Origin: an uncultured Actinomycetes bacterium
GTDB taxonomy: Bacteria > Actinomycetota > Acidimicrobiia > Acidimicrobiales > RAAP-2
Direction: 5' to 3'
Assembly (NCBI GenBank): GCA_903871335.1
Contig: CAIQGE010000022.1
Coordinates: 36,719 to 100,718 of the forward strand
DNA length: 64,000 nt
Shown: positions 7,921 to 15,904 of the stretch, piece by piece
Numbering within the stretch: the first letter of the stretch is position 1
Layout: the number at the start of each line of letters is the position of its first letter
The notes under the pieces: generated by a model
Database searches by the model: none
What the model was told of the DNA's origin: nothing
What the model saw: the letters and a program-made list of their open reading frames with translations, nothing else
Position numbers and translations under genes: made by a program

Positions 7921-9192
7921 TCAGTCCTCGTCGTTATAACGAGCCCCAATACCCCGGGACTCACCGCTATTGGCCACCGCGGCAGCGAGATCGCTCAGAA
8001 ACTCATCGCAATACGCCTGGTGAAGAGGAGAAATCATCATGTGGAGACCCGAGGGTTCTTTCACCCGATTGCAACACCACCCTCGATCATCCAAGCGATC
8101 ACCAATGGCGAAGACGTCGTCAGTGTCCGAGGTGAAACTCAAAAGGGGCCCAATGGGATCACCCAAGATACGAAGGCCGGGCAAATTCTCAATGCCTTTT
8201 CGAAACCGAGAGGTCGTCGCTACCAAGTCATTCATAATGGCCTCGTATCCGTGGCGCCCGAGGTAATTCATGATGGCCCACGCGGCGGCGACGGGGCTCG
8301 CGGCCCGAGCACCGGCCATTGAGGGCGTTCGGTATCCGCCCGACGGCCAGAGGTCGTAGCGGAAGGTTTGGTGTTGCAACCATGATTTCTCGCGATAGGT
8401 GATCACCGAGGCGCCCTTGGTGGCGTAGCCATACTTGTGCACGTCCGCCGAGATCTGTGTCACCCCCGGAAGCCGAAAATCAAACAGCGGTACCGGCAGC
8501 CCGAGTCCCTCCATGAACGGGAGGACGAATCCACCAATGCAAGCATCACTGTGAAAGGCCGTGCCGTTTTCGAGAGCAATCTCCGACAGCGCCGCGATGG
8601 GGTCCATGACACCGTGGGGATTGCCGTACGCCGACCCCACGACGAGAACGGTGTTGTGGTCTACCGCTTGCGCCACCGCGGACTCGTCGGCGGTGAAGTC
8701 GTCACGAAGCGCCGTGGGCCTCACTTCGAGACCGGTGACAAAGGCGGCCTTGGCGAAGGCGGGATGCGCCGACTCCGGAAACACAATGTTGCCCTGCGTC
8801 ACCCCTCGCTCGCGCGCTCGTTCACGACTCACCAGTACGGACAACAGGATTGACTCTGTTCCTCCCGACGAAAATCCCGCGCCCGCTCCCTCGGGTGCGT
8901 GCAAGAGATCGGCAACCATGTCCGTCACGTCTCGTTCCATCGTGGCGAGACTCGGAAAGCGCAAGGGATTCAGGGCGTTCTCGAATAAGTAGGCGACGTT
9001 GGCTTCGGTGAGAACACCGTCGACATCGGCCCTGCCGGTGGGGTACACCAAACTGAAGGTTCGACCACGGCCCCACTCAGCGTCCCCCTGTTTGCGCTGG
9101 TACATCTCGGCCACGACATCCACCGAGCGCCGACCGTCGAGGGGCATAGTGGCCCGCGGTCGCGGGGACGTCGAACGTGCATCATTGGTCAC
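7921..9192 (-). CDS. PLP-dependent lyase/decarboxylase, sphingosine-1-phosphate lyase/glutamate decarboxylase-like
   Basis: A 423-residue fold-type I PLP enzyme. The cofactor lysine is in DVHKYGYATKG, a form typical of the sphingosine-1-phosphate lyase branch; FSSGGTESI near residue 105 binds the phosphate, and the PLP-ring Asp is in FHSDACIGG. There is no N-terminal membrane anchor, so the enzyme is soluble. A ribosome site AAGGAG precedes the GTG start. Bacterial relatives cleave phosphorylated long-chain bases or decarboxylate amino acids; the substrate here cannot be told. It is divergent from the F420-type oxidoreductase with an 84-base gap. Confidence 0.85.
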   Translation of the reverse strand: MTNDARSTSPRPRATMPLDGRRSVDVVAEMYQRKQGDAEWGRGRTFSLVYPTGRADVDGVLTEANVAYLFENALNPLRFPSLATMERDVTDMVADLLHAPEGAGAGFSSGGTESILLSVLVSRERARERGVTQGNIVFPESAHPAFAKAAFVTGLEVRPTALRDDFTADESAVAQAVDHNTVLVVGSAYGNPHGVMDPIAALSEIALENGTAFHSDACIGGFVLPFMEGLGLPVPLFDFRLPGVTQISADVHKYGYATKGASVITYREKSWLQHQTFRYDLWPSGGYRTPSMAGARAASPVAAAWAIMNYLGRHGYEAIMNDLVATTSRFRKGIENLPGLRILGDPIGPLLSFTSDTDDVFAIGDRLDDRGWCCNRVKEPSGLHMMISPLHQAYCDEFLSDLAAAVANSGESRGIGARYNDED

Positions 9193-9264
9193 GGGAACTC
9201 CTTACGTGCTCGTTCTGTACTGTAAGCAAAAGTCACGCTTCGAACATCTCGTTATCCGCCGTTC

Positions 9265-9270
9265 TAGTCT
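9265..9270 (+). promoter_or_regulatory. Candidate -10 box (TAGTCT) for leaderless transcript
   Basis: TAGTCT is followed by six bases and the ATG of the luciferase-like gene at 9277. No ribosome site is present, consistent with a leaderless mRNA. The -35 region is not recognisable. Confidence 0.5.
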
Positions 9271-9276
9271 GACCCC

Positions 9277-10158
9277 ATGAAACTGAGCGTGGTCATTCTT
9301 CCCACGGACCGTTGGCGCAGCGCCCAGAGAACGTGGCGGCTGGCTGAGGAATGGGGGCTCCACGCGGCGTACACGTACGACCACCTTTCCTGGCGGTCGT
9401 TTCGAGAAAAGTCGTGGTTCGCGATGATTCCCACACTCACCGCGGCGGCGGCCATCACGGAAACGATACGACTCGGACCGTTGGTTACGACCCCGAACTT
9501 TCGTCACCCCGTCGTCATCGCCAAGGATCTTCTCGCTCTCGATGACATCAGCAATGGCAGATTGACCATCGGCGTAGGCGCCGGGGGCCACGGCTTTGAT
9601 GCCAGTGCCCTCGGAACACCGCCGCTTCGTCCAGCACAACAGCACGACAGATTTGTGGAGTTCGTGACGACCCTTGATCACCTCCTCGCGAACGACATCG
9701 GCAATTTTGAAGGTGCGTGGTACCAGGCGCGCGACACGCGTCAACTTCCCGGCCCCGTGCAAACGCCGCGGCCTCCGCTCATCATCAGTGCCCTCGGACC
9801 TCGCGCGCTCACGTTCGCCGCGCGGAACGGTGATGGTTGGATCAGCATCGGGGAGCCGAGTAGCGGTACGAGATCCACGTGGGAAGCAATTCGCGATCAA
9901 TCGTCCGTGATCTCACAGGTACGTGATTCGGTGGACGGTAAGAAGAATTTTGAACGACTGCTTCTCGACATGCAAACGGACGAGCATCCTCTCGCCTCTC
10001 TCGATGCTTTCTACGACTGGGCCGCTCGATATCACGCTCTCGGCATCACGGAACTGGTGGTGCATTGGCCGGTGGCAGACTCACCCTTCGAGAACGATTT
10101 CTCCACTTTTGAAGAGATCGTCACGATCGGGCGGGCAACCATTGCGGAATGGACCTAG
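9277..10158 (+). CDS. LLM-class (luciferase-like) oxidoreductase, probably F420-dependent
   Basis: A 293-residue TIM-barrel protein of the luciferase-like monooxygenase family. Features are the early AYTYDHLSWR segment, the strand TIRLGPLVTTPNFRHPVVIAKDLLALDDISNGR that is diagnostic of the family (read across residues 66-98), and the glycine turn GVGAGGHGFDA. Actinobacterial members of this shape usually use coenzyme F420 or FMN to oxidise or reduce small organic substrates. The gene stands alone between divergent PLP lyase and convergent DUF389 genes. Substrate and cofactor choice are inferred. Confidence 0.85.
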   Translation: MKLSVVILPTDRWRSAQRTWRLAEEWGLHAAYTYDHLSWRSFREKSWFAMIPTLTAAAAITETIRLGPLVTTPNFRHPVVIAKDLLALDDISNGRLTIGVGAGGHGFDASALGTPPLRPAQQHDRFVEFVTTLDHLLANDIGNFEGAWYQARDTRQLPGPVQTPRPPLIISALGPRALTFAARNGDGWISIGEPSSGTRSTWEAIRDQSSVISQVRDSVDGKKNFERLLLDMQTDEHPLASLDAFYDWAARYHALGITELVVHWPVADSPFENDFSTFEEIVTIGRATIAEWT

Positions 10159-10216
10159 GGCGCGGTCGACACACCACTCGTGGTGGGTGCCACCAGTGAA
10201 TCCTCGACCACCGGCC

Positions 10217-11203
10217 TTACTGGACGCTCGGCAGAGGCTGGAATCTGACCGGCTCCAACAGCACGCGCACCTCGGAGGGAGCCACGCCGTTCTGCGTCAA
10301 GAGCTTGCTGAGATCCAGCAATCTCGGCTCTGGTGCCGGTCCGCTCGCCGTCACGAGTACTTGATCATGCCGGTCCGCCACCGACACAACGGTCCATCCG
10401 GAATCGTGCGCCCACGTCGTCGCCACTGTTTCGACGACCTGCTCACGCTGTAGAGCTCGATCGACTCTCTTGGAATTGAAGGCCAGCGGAATGACGATCA
10501 CCACGAGAAGTATCGCGATGAGCGACACCGCACCGCTCCGGCGAAATGGGGTTGCCGTCTGGCCGACCGCGAGACGATGCACACCGTAGAACCACATCAC
10601 AGTCACCCCGCTCGCCAAGATGGCACACACGTTGGTGAGAAAGAGAACGAGAGCGCCGAGCGACTGATGTGTTGCGCCGGATTCCCAAGTGAGGCCGACG
10701 ACCGCGAGCGGTGGCACCAATGAAATTGATATGGCCACGCCGGGCAAGGTGTCAGAAATATCGGACCGATTGAGCGCGACGGCACCGACGGCGCCCGTCG
10801 CGAGAGCAGCGACTAAGTCAATGAGCCGCGGCGACACACGAGCCGCGACTTGTGAGTTGGTGGCAGCCACCACGTCGTAGCCAATACTGAGACCCATGAC
10901 GTAGCCAATAGCCACGACGCTGATCGCCCCTCCGAGTACGAGGGCCATCGCGCGTCGAAGATTGGCGGCGTCGGCCGCGACAATGGCGAAGACCATTCCC
11001 AATATGGGAGTCATCAGAGGAGCGACGATCATGGCTCCAATCACGGTTGCCGTGGAATCCCCTATAACACCCGCGGACGCAATGACTCCGGCCAACAGCA
11101 GCAACAGCCAGAACCGCGAGAGTTTCCGACGCCGATCAGTTCCTTCGAAATACAACTGGTCGCGCATCCGGTCGAGGTCGGGCTCGCTCACTCGAAGTTT
11201 CAT
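10217..11203 (-). CDS. DUF389 membrane protein
   Basis: A 328-residue integral membrane protein of the DUF389 family: a short soluble N-terminus, the signature region SAGVIGDSTATVIGAMIVAPLMTPILG near residues 40-67 (read in parts), about seven hydrophobic helices and a soluble C-terminal domain of about 90 residues. The function of the family is unknown. A ribosome site GGAGGG lies six bases before the ATG. It is convergent with the luciferase-like gene. Confidence 0.85.
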   Translation of the reverse strand: MKLRVSEPDLDRMRDQLYFEGTDRRRKLSRFWLLLLLAGVIASAGVIGDSTATVIGAMIVAPLMTPILGMVFAIVAADAANLRRAMALVLGGAISVVAIGYVMGLSIGYDVVAATNSQVAARVSPRLIDLVAALATGAVGAVALNRSDISDTLPGVAISISLVPPLAVVGLTWESGATHQSLGALVLFLTNVCAILASGVTVMWFYGVHRLAVGQTATPFRRSGAVSLIAILLVVIVIPLAFNSKRVDRALQREQVVETVATTWAHDSGWTVVSVADRHDQVLVTASGPAPEPRLLDLSKLLTQNGVAPSEVRVLLEPVRFQPLPSVQ

Positions 11204-11272
11204 TCCTAGCCCTCCTGCACCTTCGTCGTAGGACCACGGTAACGAGACATGGATGACACTCGCGGGACCTCG

Positions 11273-12973
11273 CTATTTCGATGCCAATTGTTGTGCGCGA
11301 AGCTCCGCAAAACGATTAATGGTCATCTTCTCGTCGGCCGGAAGATCATGAGCGTATGCGCGCAATTCCTTCTCGAGTGGCACGACCGCTGACGGCGTCG
11401 TGGCCCAGAATTGGAACGAGCGTCGATACGCGGTGGTCACTTGTCGACGGAGGCGCCATTGACCTACGTAAATCCAGTGCAGCGGTGTTTGTCGGCCCGT
11501 GGTGACCCCGTACATCACGACAACCGGAAAGCCGCGAGTGTGGGCTAAATGCGCGTAGAAGGAACGGGGAGGATGCCCATTCGTCGCTCGAAGCTCTTGC
11601 AGCACGCGGTAGTCGCCCAGACCTAAGAGATCGGTAAATGAGCCGTGGTGCAGCCAACTGATCCAGCCCAATTCGCCCGACGCCACCGGAACACCGGCGT
11701 AAAACTTTTCGAGAAAGACGCCGGCCAAGTACTTCTGGTCGTACACGTCCGCCGACGCGTGGGGAATCTTCCTCGTTAACTCGACGCGCTGCCAGGAGAT
11801 CATCACCGTCGCGGTCAGCGCCGCGACCGCGAATAAGTGCCACTGGACACTTCGTTCCTGCACGTCGCGTCGTAGCGAACTACCGGCAATGAGAAAAACG
11901 AGGAGCGATAGCGCCACGAGATATTCCTGATACCGATCAAATTGGCCCACGGACGCAAGGAGAACTTGCAGCACGATCGCGATGATCACCGCGATAGCCA
12001 AGATCACGTACGCACGACCCGTCCGTATCGTGAACCCCACCAAGATGATCAATCCAACAAGACAGGCCAGCAACAGCCGATCCTTCGTGAAGGATAGGTA
12101 CACGTAGCGCGCCGTATACCGATTGGTGGCACCGAGGGAATTGGATCGCGACAGTAACGAGTTCGGAAGCCAACTGCCGCCGAGAAAGCGGTTAACAATG
12201 GCCAACAGACCAAAGGGCAGCGCCGTGGATAACACAATGCCCCACGATGAGATAGTCCCGCGTGCCGGAGCTCGCTCCGATGATGATGCGAGTCGCCGAG
12301 TTATCCAAAGTCCGATGAAAATGCCGATCGCCACAAAGATGGTTTCGAGGCGAATGCATTCCGCCACGGCGAAGAGTGCGTAGATGAGACGAGGAGAGTC
12401 CACGGTGGCTCCCCCGCCCAGTCGTCGAAGGAGTAGTGCCACCGCGGCGACGATGACGGCGGCGTGCAGAACATGCTCCATTCCCAGTGTCGTCATGGCG
12501 GGAAGGAACAGAACAACGTTGACGAGCACCACCGTGAGAATGACGTCGAACGGTCGACGCCAGTGAGGACGCACGACTCGTTGGTTGGCACCGATGATGG
12601 CAATCAACGCCAACGACGCGAGGACATTCAGCACGAGTGGAATTCCGGTCGCGAACGAGGCGAAGGGACGGATGAATATCGCCAGTATCACCGTCCATAG
12701 GGGTGAGGACGACGCGGACTCGAAATGGCCAGGATTAATGCCCCACGTGAAGTGAGTGGCGAGATTTCTCGCCACCACCAGGTGAATCGCGGCGTCATCG
12801 AGGAGATAAATCATGTGGTGCCGTGACGAACGGTATATCTCCGCCACGTACCACGTCGTGATCGCAAGATACGACGCCGACCCCCACCAAAAGAACGCCC
12901 ATGCGTTTCGACGGTCGCCGGACCGGTCGCCCAACTCGGACGCGCGGTTGGTCGGGGTTGTCACGTCCGACAT
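11273..12973 (-). CDS. GT-C fold membrane glycosyltransferase
   Basis: A polytopic membrane protein of about 566 residues. The first extracytoplasmic loop holds LLDDAAIHLVVARNL followed by a GHFESASSSPLW block; this DD pair and S-S-P-L-W pattern recall polyprenyl-phosphate-sugar-dependent GT-C enzymes such as AftB-type arabinofuranosyltransferases. About ten membrane helices are followed by a soluble C-terminal domain of about 150 residues. The start is uncertain: I chose the ATG at 12973 (MSDVTTPTN); an ATG at 13024 would add 17 residues of unlikely composition, and neither has a ribosome site. It is divergent from the DJ-1 gene. The donor and acceptor sugars are unknown. Confidence 0.7.
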   Translation of the reverse strand: MSDVTTPTNRASELGDRSGDRRNAWAFFWWGSASYLAITTWYVAEIYRSSRHHMIYLLDDAAIHLVVARNLATHFTWGINPGHFESASSSPLWTVILAIFIRPFASFATGIPLVLNVLASLALIAIIGANQRVVRPHWRRPFDVILTVVLVNVVLFLPAMTTLGMEHVLHAAVIVAAVALLLRRLGGGATVDSPRLIYALFAVAECIRLETIFVAIGIFIGLWITRRLASSSERAPARGTISSWGIVLSTALPFGLLAIVNRFLGGSWLPNSLLSRSNSLGATNRYTARYVYLSFTKDRLLLACLVGLIILVGFTIRTGRAYVILAIAVIIAIVLQVLLASVGQFDRYQEYLVALSLLVFLIAGSSLRRDVQERSVQWHLFAVAALTATVMISWQRVELTRKIPHASADVYDQKYLAGVFLEKFYAGVPVASGELGWISWLHHGSFTDLLGLGDYRVLQELRATNGHPPRSFYAHLAHTRGFPVVVMYGVTTGRQTPLHWIYVGQWRLRRQVTTAYRRSFQFWATTPSAVVPLEKELRAYAHDLPADEKMTINRFAELRAQQLASK

Positions 12974-13090
12974 AGTACAGTGCGTTTTTCGGTCGTCCCA
13001 ACGGGTGAGCAGCCCAAACATCATGACGACAGCGGTATTCGGCCATCGCGCGGGCGCACTCGTTTCACCAAGTTCCCCACACTTCGGTCA

Positions 13091-13835
13091 ATGCCGCGAC
13101 GCATCCTTGTCTCCCTCCCCGACTGCGACTTTGGCATCACCGATGTGGCGGTCCCCTGGCGGTTTTTGCGGCGGGCCGGCCACCAAGTGGTGTTTTCGAC
13201 CGAGAAGGGGGGACAGCGTCCGGAGGCTGATCCTCGACTCCTCACGGGCGTCGTCTTCGGACAACTCGGCGGCGCTGATGAACCAAAACGTTGGTACGAG
13301 GATCTCCGCGACGACGCATCATTTTCGTCGCCCACGGCGTCGGGTGACCTTGACGTGAGTGATTTTGACGCGCTGCTCCTACCCGGTGGTCACGCGCCGG
13401 GGATGAAGCAGTACCTCGGTTCGAAGGTACTGCAGCGCCACGTTGCGACTTTCTCGCACCTCCATCGTCCCGTCGGAGCCATTTGTCACGGCGTCGTGGT
13501 TCTCGCGCGCGCACACGATCTCGACAGTGGACGAAGCGCGCTCGCAGACGTACGCACGACCGCTCCCACCAAGCGACTCAAAGGCCTACTGGGCCACGTC
13601 ATGGCGCTTGGGTCGCTATCACCGCACCTATCCCGCCTACGTCGAGAATGAAGTTCGCTCGGTGCTGGCCTCTCCGCTGCAATTCGATCGAGGCCCACTC
13701 ACGCTGCGCCGTGACAATGACACAACCATTGGCAGGGGGTTCATCGATCGAGACGGCCATTATCTCTCGGCGCGCTGGCCGGGTGATGCCTATACGTTTG
13801 CGGCGGCGTTTACTTCCATGGTGAACGACCTCTAA
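13091..13835 (+). pseudogene. DJ-1/PfpI-family (type 1 glutamine amidotransferase-like) gene with a frameshift
   Basis: The first part (13091 to about 13580) encodes a DJ-1/PfpI protein from MPRRILVSLPD to the nucleophile elbow GAICHG, with a PGGHAPGM strand. The family's C-terminal part (AYWATSWRLGRYHRTYPAYV and onward to ...FTSMVNDL) continues in the next frame and ends at 13835. A one-base insertion near the AAA at 13580-13582 would explain this. Joined, the product would be about 247 residues, normal for the family. It is either a real recent lesion or a sequencing error; both halves look otherwise intact. The Cys and following His are kept. Confidence 0.8.
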
Positions 13836-13845
13836 ACGAGAGGTC
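13827..13845. terminator. Bidirectional hairpin between convergent genes
   Basis: GACCTCT and AGAGGTC form a perfect 7-bp stem with a 5-base loop, spanning the stop of the DJ-1-like gene and touching the stop of the glutaredoxin gene. There is no long T-run, so termination strength is uncertain. Confidence 0.5.
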
Positions 13846-14159
13846 TAACGTCCCCATCGATGTCGACTTTTTGTCGTGGGCGGGATGACGAGATCAGCAA
13901 ATTCCTCAGGTGCGTGACGCTCGATGGCCCGAAGAACCATCGTGACGTCAGGATTCACAAAGCTCTCATTGCCCACTACGACAGTGGGGACCGTTTCGTT
14001 TCCGTTCGCGATCGAGCGAACAATGGCCGCCGCCTCGGGAATCTCCCAAATGTTCACGTCCGTGGTCGATACTCCCGCGGCAGCGAGAGCGGCGCTTAAG
14101 TGTCGGCAGAAGGGACAACCCGGCCGCCAGTACACCGTCACGAATTCCTTGGTCGACAC
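13845..14159 (-). CDS. Glutaredoxin/mycoredoxin-like protein
   Basis: A 104-residue thioredoxin-fold protein with the redox motif CPFC in VYWRPGCPFCRHL and the cis-Pro region ETVPTVVVG. Actinobacterial relatives include mycoredoxin, which reduces mixed disulfides with mycothiol. The GTG at 14159 is preferred because AGGAGGTGA lies a few bases upstream; a longer reading frame begins at 14210 without such a site. It is convergent with the DJ-1-like gene and divergent from the glycosyltransferase. Confidence 0.85.
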   Translation of the reverse strand: MSTKEFVTVYWRPGCPFCRHLSAALAAAGVSTTDVNIWEIPEAAAIVRSIANGNETVPTVVVGNESFVNPDVTMVLRAIERHAPEEFADLVIPPTTKSRHRWGR

Positions 14160-14244
14160 TACGTCACCTCCTTGCTGCACGCTACGGGCTCCCCGTAATC
14201 GCCCAACCATCGCTGAAGCCCCCGGCGGCTGGCTCGCTGACTCC

Positions 14245-14250
14245 TAGGAT
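14245..14250 (+). promoter_or_regulatory. Candidate -10 box (TAGGAT) for leaderless transcript
   Basis: TAGGAT is followed by six bases and the GTG start at 14257, the same geometry as at 7849, 9265 and 15291. No ribosome site is seen. Confidence 0.5.
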
Positions 14251-14256
14251 TTCACT

Positions 14257-15240
14257 GTGCCGCAGAATCCCACCATCGCCGTGGTGATCGCCGCCTACAA
14301 CGCGCACGCCCACCTTGACGACACCCTTCGCGCCATCGCGGCACAAGACGTCCCCTTCGAGTGCGTCGTCGTCGACGACGGAAGTACCGATGACACCTAC
14401 GACGTGGCCCTTCGACGAAGCGAACGAGACGAACGTTTCCGGGTCCTGCGGCAGACCAATGAAGGGCCGATCGTGGCACGCAACGCCGGAGCGGCGGCCA
14501 CCACCGCCGACTTTGTGCTCTTTTGCGACGCTGACGATCTACTCGGACAAGGACAGCTCGCTGCACTCGTCGCCGCGCTTCACCAGAACCCCGATTCAGT
14601 CGGTGCACTATGTGGCTTTACGATCATCAATGAGCGAAGTGACGCTGTGGACCAAGGTTCGTACCCCACCTGGGTTGCCCATCCCGTAACGGCACGACGG
14701 GGACGCCTGGTCGAGGTCCACGAATGGAACTTTGCCTCTGCGACGACACGACTATGTTTCCCTCCTCCCGCGGGCGTCGCGATTCGCCGGAGCGTTTTCG
14801 CGCAGCTCGCTGGCTTTGATCCCGCCGTGAGGCGCTCGGAGGACTACGAATTGTGGGTCCGAGCGGCGCAGTTCGGCCCTTTTGAATTTGTGCCCGACGT
14901 CACTTTTTCCTATCGTTCCCACCCGCAACAGCGCAGTCGAACCTCCGGCCGCGCCCACGGGGCAGTACATGCGCGCGCCACCATTATGCGTAAATGCGGT
15001 AACCGCTCGCGGATCGTGACGGCGTGGCACGGCAGCGTGACGTTTTACTGGTCCCTCGCAGTGAATCGAATACGTGCTGCTCGCCACGAGACGTCGTGGT
15101 CTCTCGTTCGGGCGTCGCTGACGAACATGGGCATCATTGGTTACTTGACGGTTGCGGCCACGGGCGCCCTCGTGACGCCCCAGCGGATCCGGCAGCGCCG
15201 ACTCCTGCCTCCCGCAACCTCGACCTCGACCTCGACGTAG
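14257..15240 (+). CDS. Family 2 glycosyltransferase
   Basis: A 327-residue GT-A enzyme. The nucleotide-binding start is VVIAAYNAHAHLDDTLRAI, followed by VVVDDGSTDDT, the metal motif in LFCDADDLL, and the acceptor-side block GFDPAVRRSEDYELWVRA. The C-terminal 90 residues are basic and amphipathic, suggesting membrane association. The closest functional neighbour is UDP-sulfoquinovose synthase 0.7 kb away on the opposite strand, but a link is only a guess. The donor sugar is unknown. Confidence 0.88.
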   Translation: MPQNPTIAVVIAAYNAHAHLDDTLRAIAAQDVPFECVVVDDGSTDDTYDVALRRSERDERFRVLRQTNEGPIVARNAGAAATTADFVLFCDADDLLGQGQLAALVAALHQNPDSVGALCGFTIINERSDAVDQGSYPTWVAHPVTARRGRLVEVHEWNFASATTRLCFPPPAGVAIRRSVFAQLAGFDPAVRRSEDYELWVRAAQFGPFEFVPDVTFSYRSHPQQRSRTSGRAHGAVHARATIMRKCGNRSRIVTAWHGSVTFYWSLAVNRIRAARHETSWSLVRASLTNMGIIGYLTVAATGALVTPQRIRQRRLLPPATSTSTST

Positions 15241-15290
15241 CCCAGGACGTCACGGACACCCCGGCACGTGCGACGCAACGCGTCACTCGA

Positions 15291-15296
15291 TAGGGT
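15291..15296 (+). promoter_or_regulatory. Candidate -10 box (TAGGGT) for leaderless transcript
   Basis: TAGGGT lies exactly six bases before the GTG at 15303; no ribosome site precedes the start. Confidence 0.45.
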
Positions 15297-15302
15297 GAGC
15301 CC

Positions 15303-15893
15303 GTGAATGCCTCACGTTTGGAAGCTTTCAGCGACGGCGTTATCGCCATCATTATCACCGTCATGGTTCTGGAGTTACGCCAGCCGGCGGGGGCCACCTT
15401 TCACGCGCTGCGGGCGACGGCCCCTTCGTTCTTTGCCTACGCGTTGAGCTTTGTCGAAATCGCGATTTACTGGATTAACCACCACAGCCTCCTAAAGACC
15501 GTGAAACGACTATCCGCCGGTGTGCTCTGGTCGAACTTGCACCTGCTCTTCTGGTTGTCGCTGTTCCCCTTCGCGACCGCGTGGATGGCCGAGAATCACT
15601 TCAGTCGCGACACCGTTGCCACCTACGGCGTCGTCCTCGTCATGGCCGCCGTGAGTTACACATTGCTGCTGTTCAGCATCATGCGGGATTACGACAAGGA
15701 TTCCACCTTGCGTCGCGCCATTGGCCGCGACTTCAAGGGCAAGTGGTCGCTCGGTGCGTACCTCGTGTCCATCCCGCTCGCTTTCGCCTGGCCGTGGGCT
15801 TCGGTCGCTCTCTTCGTTGCCGTGTCGGTGACGTGGTTCATCCCTGACCGCCGACTCGAAGAGGCGATTTCTGAGAGCACTCTCTCGGAATAG
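15303..15893 (+). CDS. TMEM175-family (DUF1211) potassium channel-like protein
   Basis: A 196-residue membrane protein starting RLEAFSDGVIAIIITVMVLEL; the R...FSDG signature in the first helix is the hallmark of TMEM175/DUF1211 proteins. About six helices follow. Bacterial members form potassium-leak channels as tetramers of a single six-helix repeat. A kdp potassium pump is also in this window but 31 kb away. The GTG start is supported by the preceding candidate -10 box and the conserved N-terminus. Confidence 0.88.
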   Translation: MNASRLEAFSDGVIAIIITVMVLELRQPAGATFHALRATAPSFFAYALSFVEIAIYWINHHSLLKTVKRLSAGVLWSNLHLLFWLSLFPFATAWMAENHFSRDTVATYGVVLVMAAVSYTLLLFSIMRDYDKDSTLRRAIGRDFKGKWSLGAYLVSIPLAFAWPWASVALFVAVSVTWFIPDRRLEEAISESTLSE

Positions 15894-15904
15894 TCCGAGG
15901 ACTA
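15891..15904. terminator. Palindrome containing both stop codons of convergent genes
   Basis: TAGTCCGAGGACTA is an inverted repeat (6-bp arms, 2-base centre). Its first three bases are the stop of the TMEM175 gene and its last three the stop of the UDP-sulfoquinovose synthase gene. An alternative stem CTCGGA/TCCGAG overlaps it. Weak as a terminator. Confidence 0.35.

Noticed and set aside
7246..8322. 358-codon plus-strand frame across two minus-strand genes
   Set aside because: It spans the ends of two clear genes on the other strand (alkyl sulfatase homologue and PLP lyase) and has no recognisable domain.
10172..10185. CACCA-ctcg-TGGTG hairpin between the luciferase-like and DUF389 genes
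   Set aside because: Only five base pairs, with no T-run; too weak to call a terminator.
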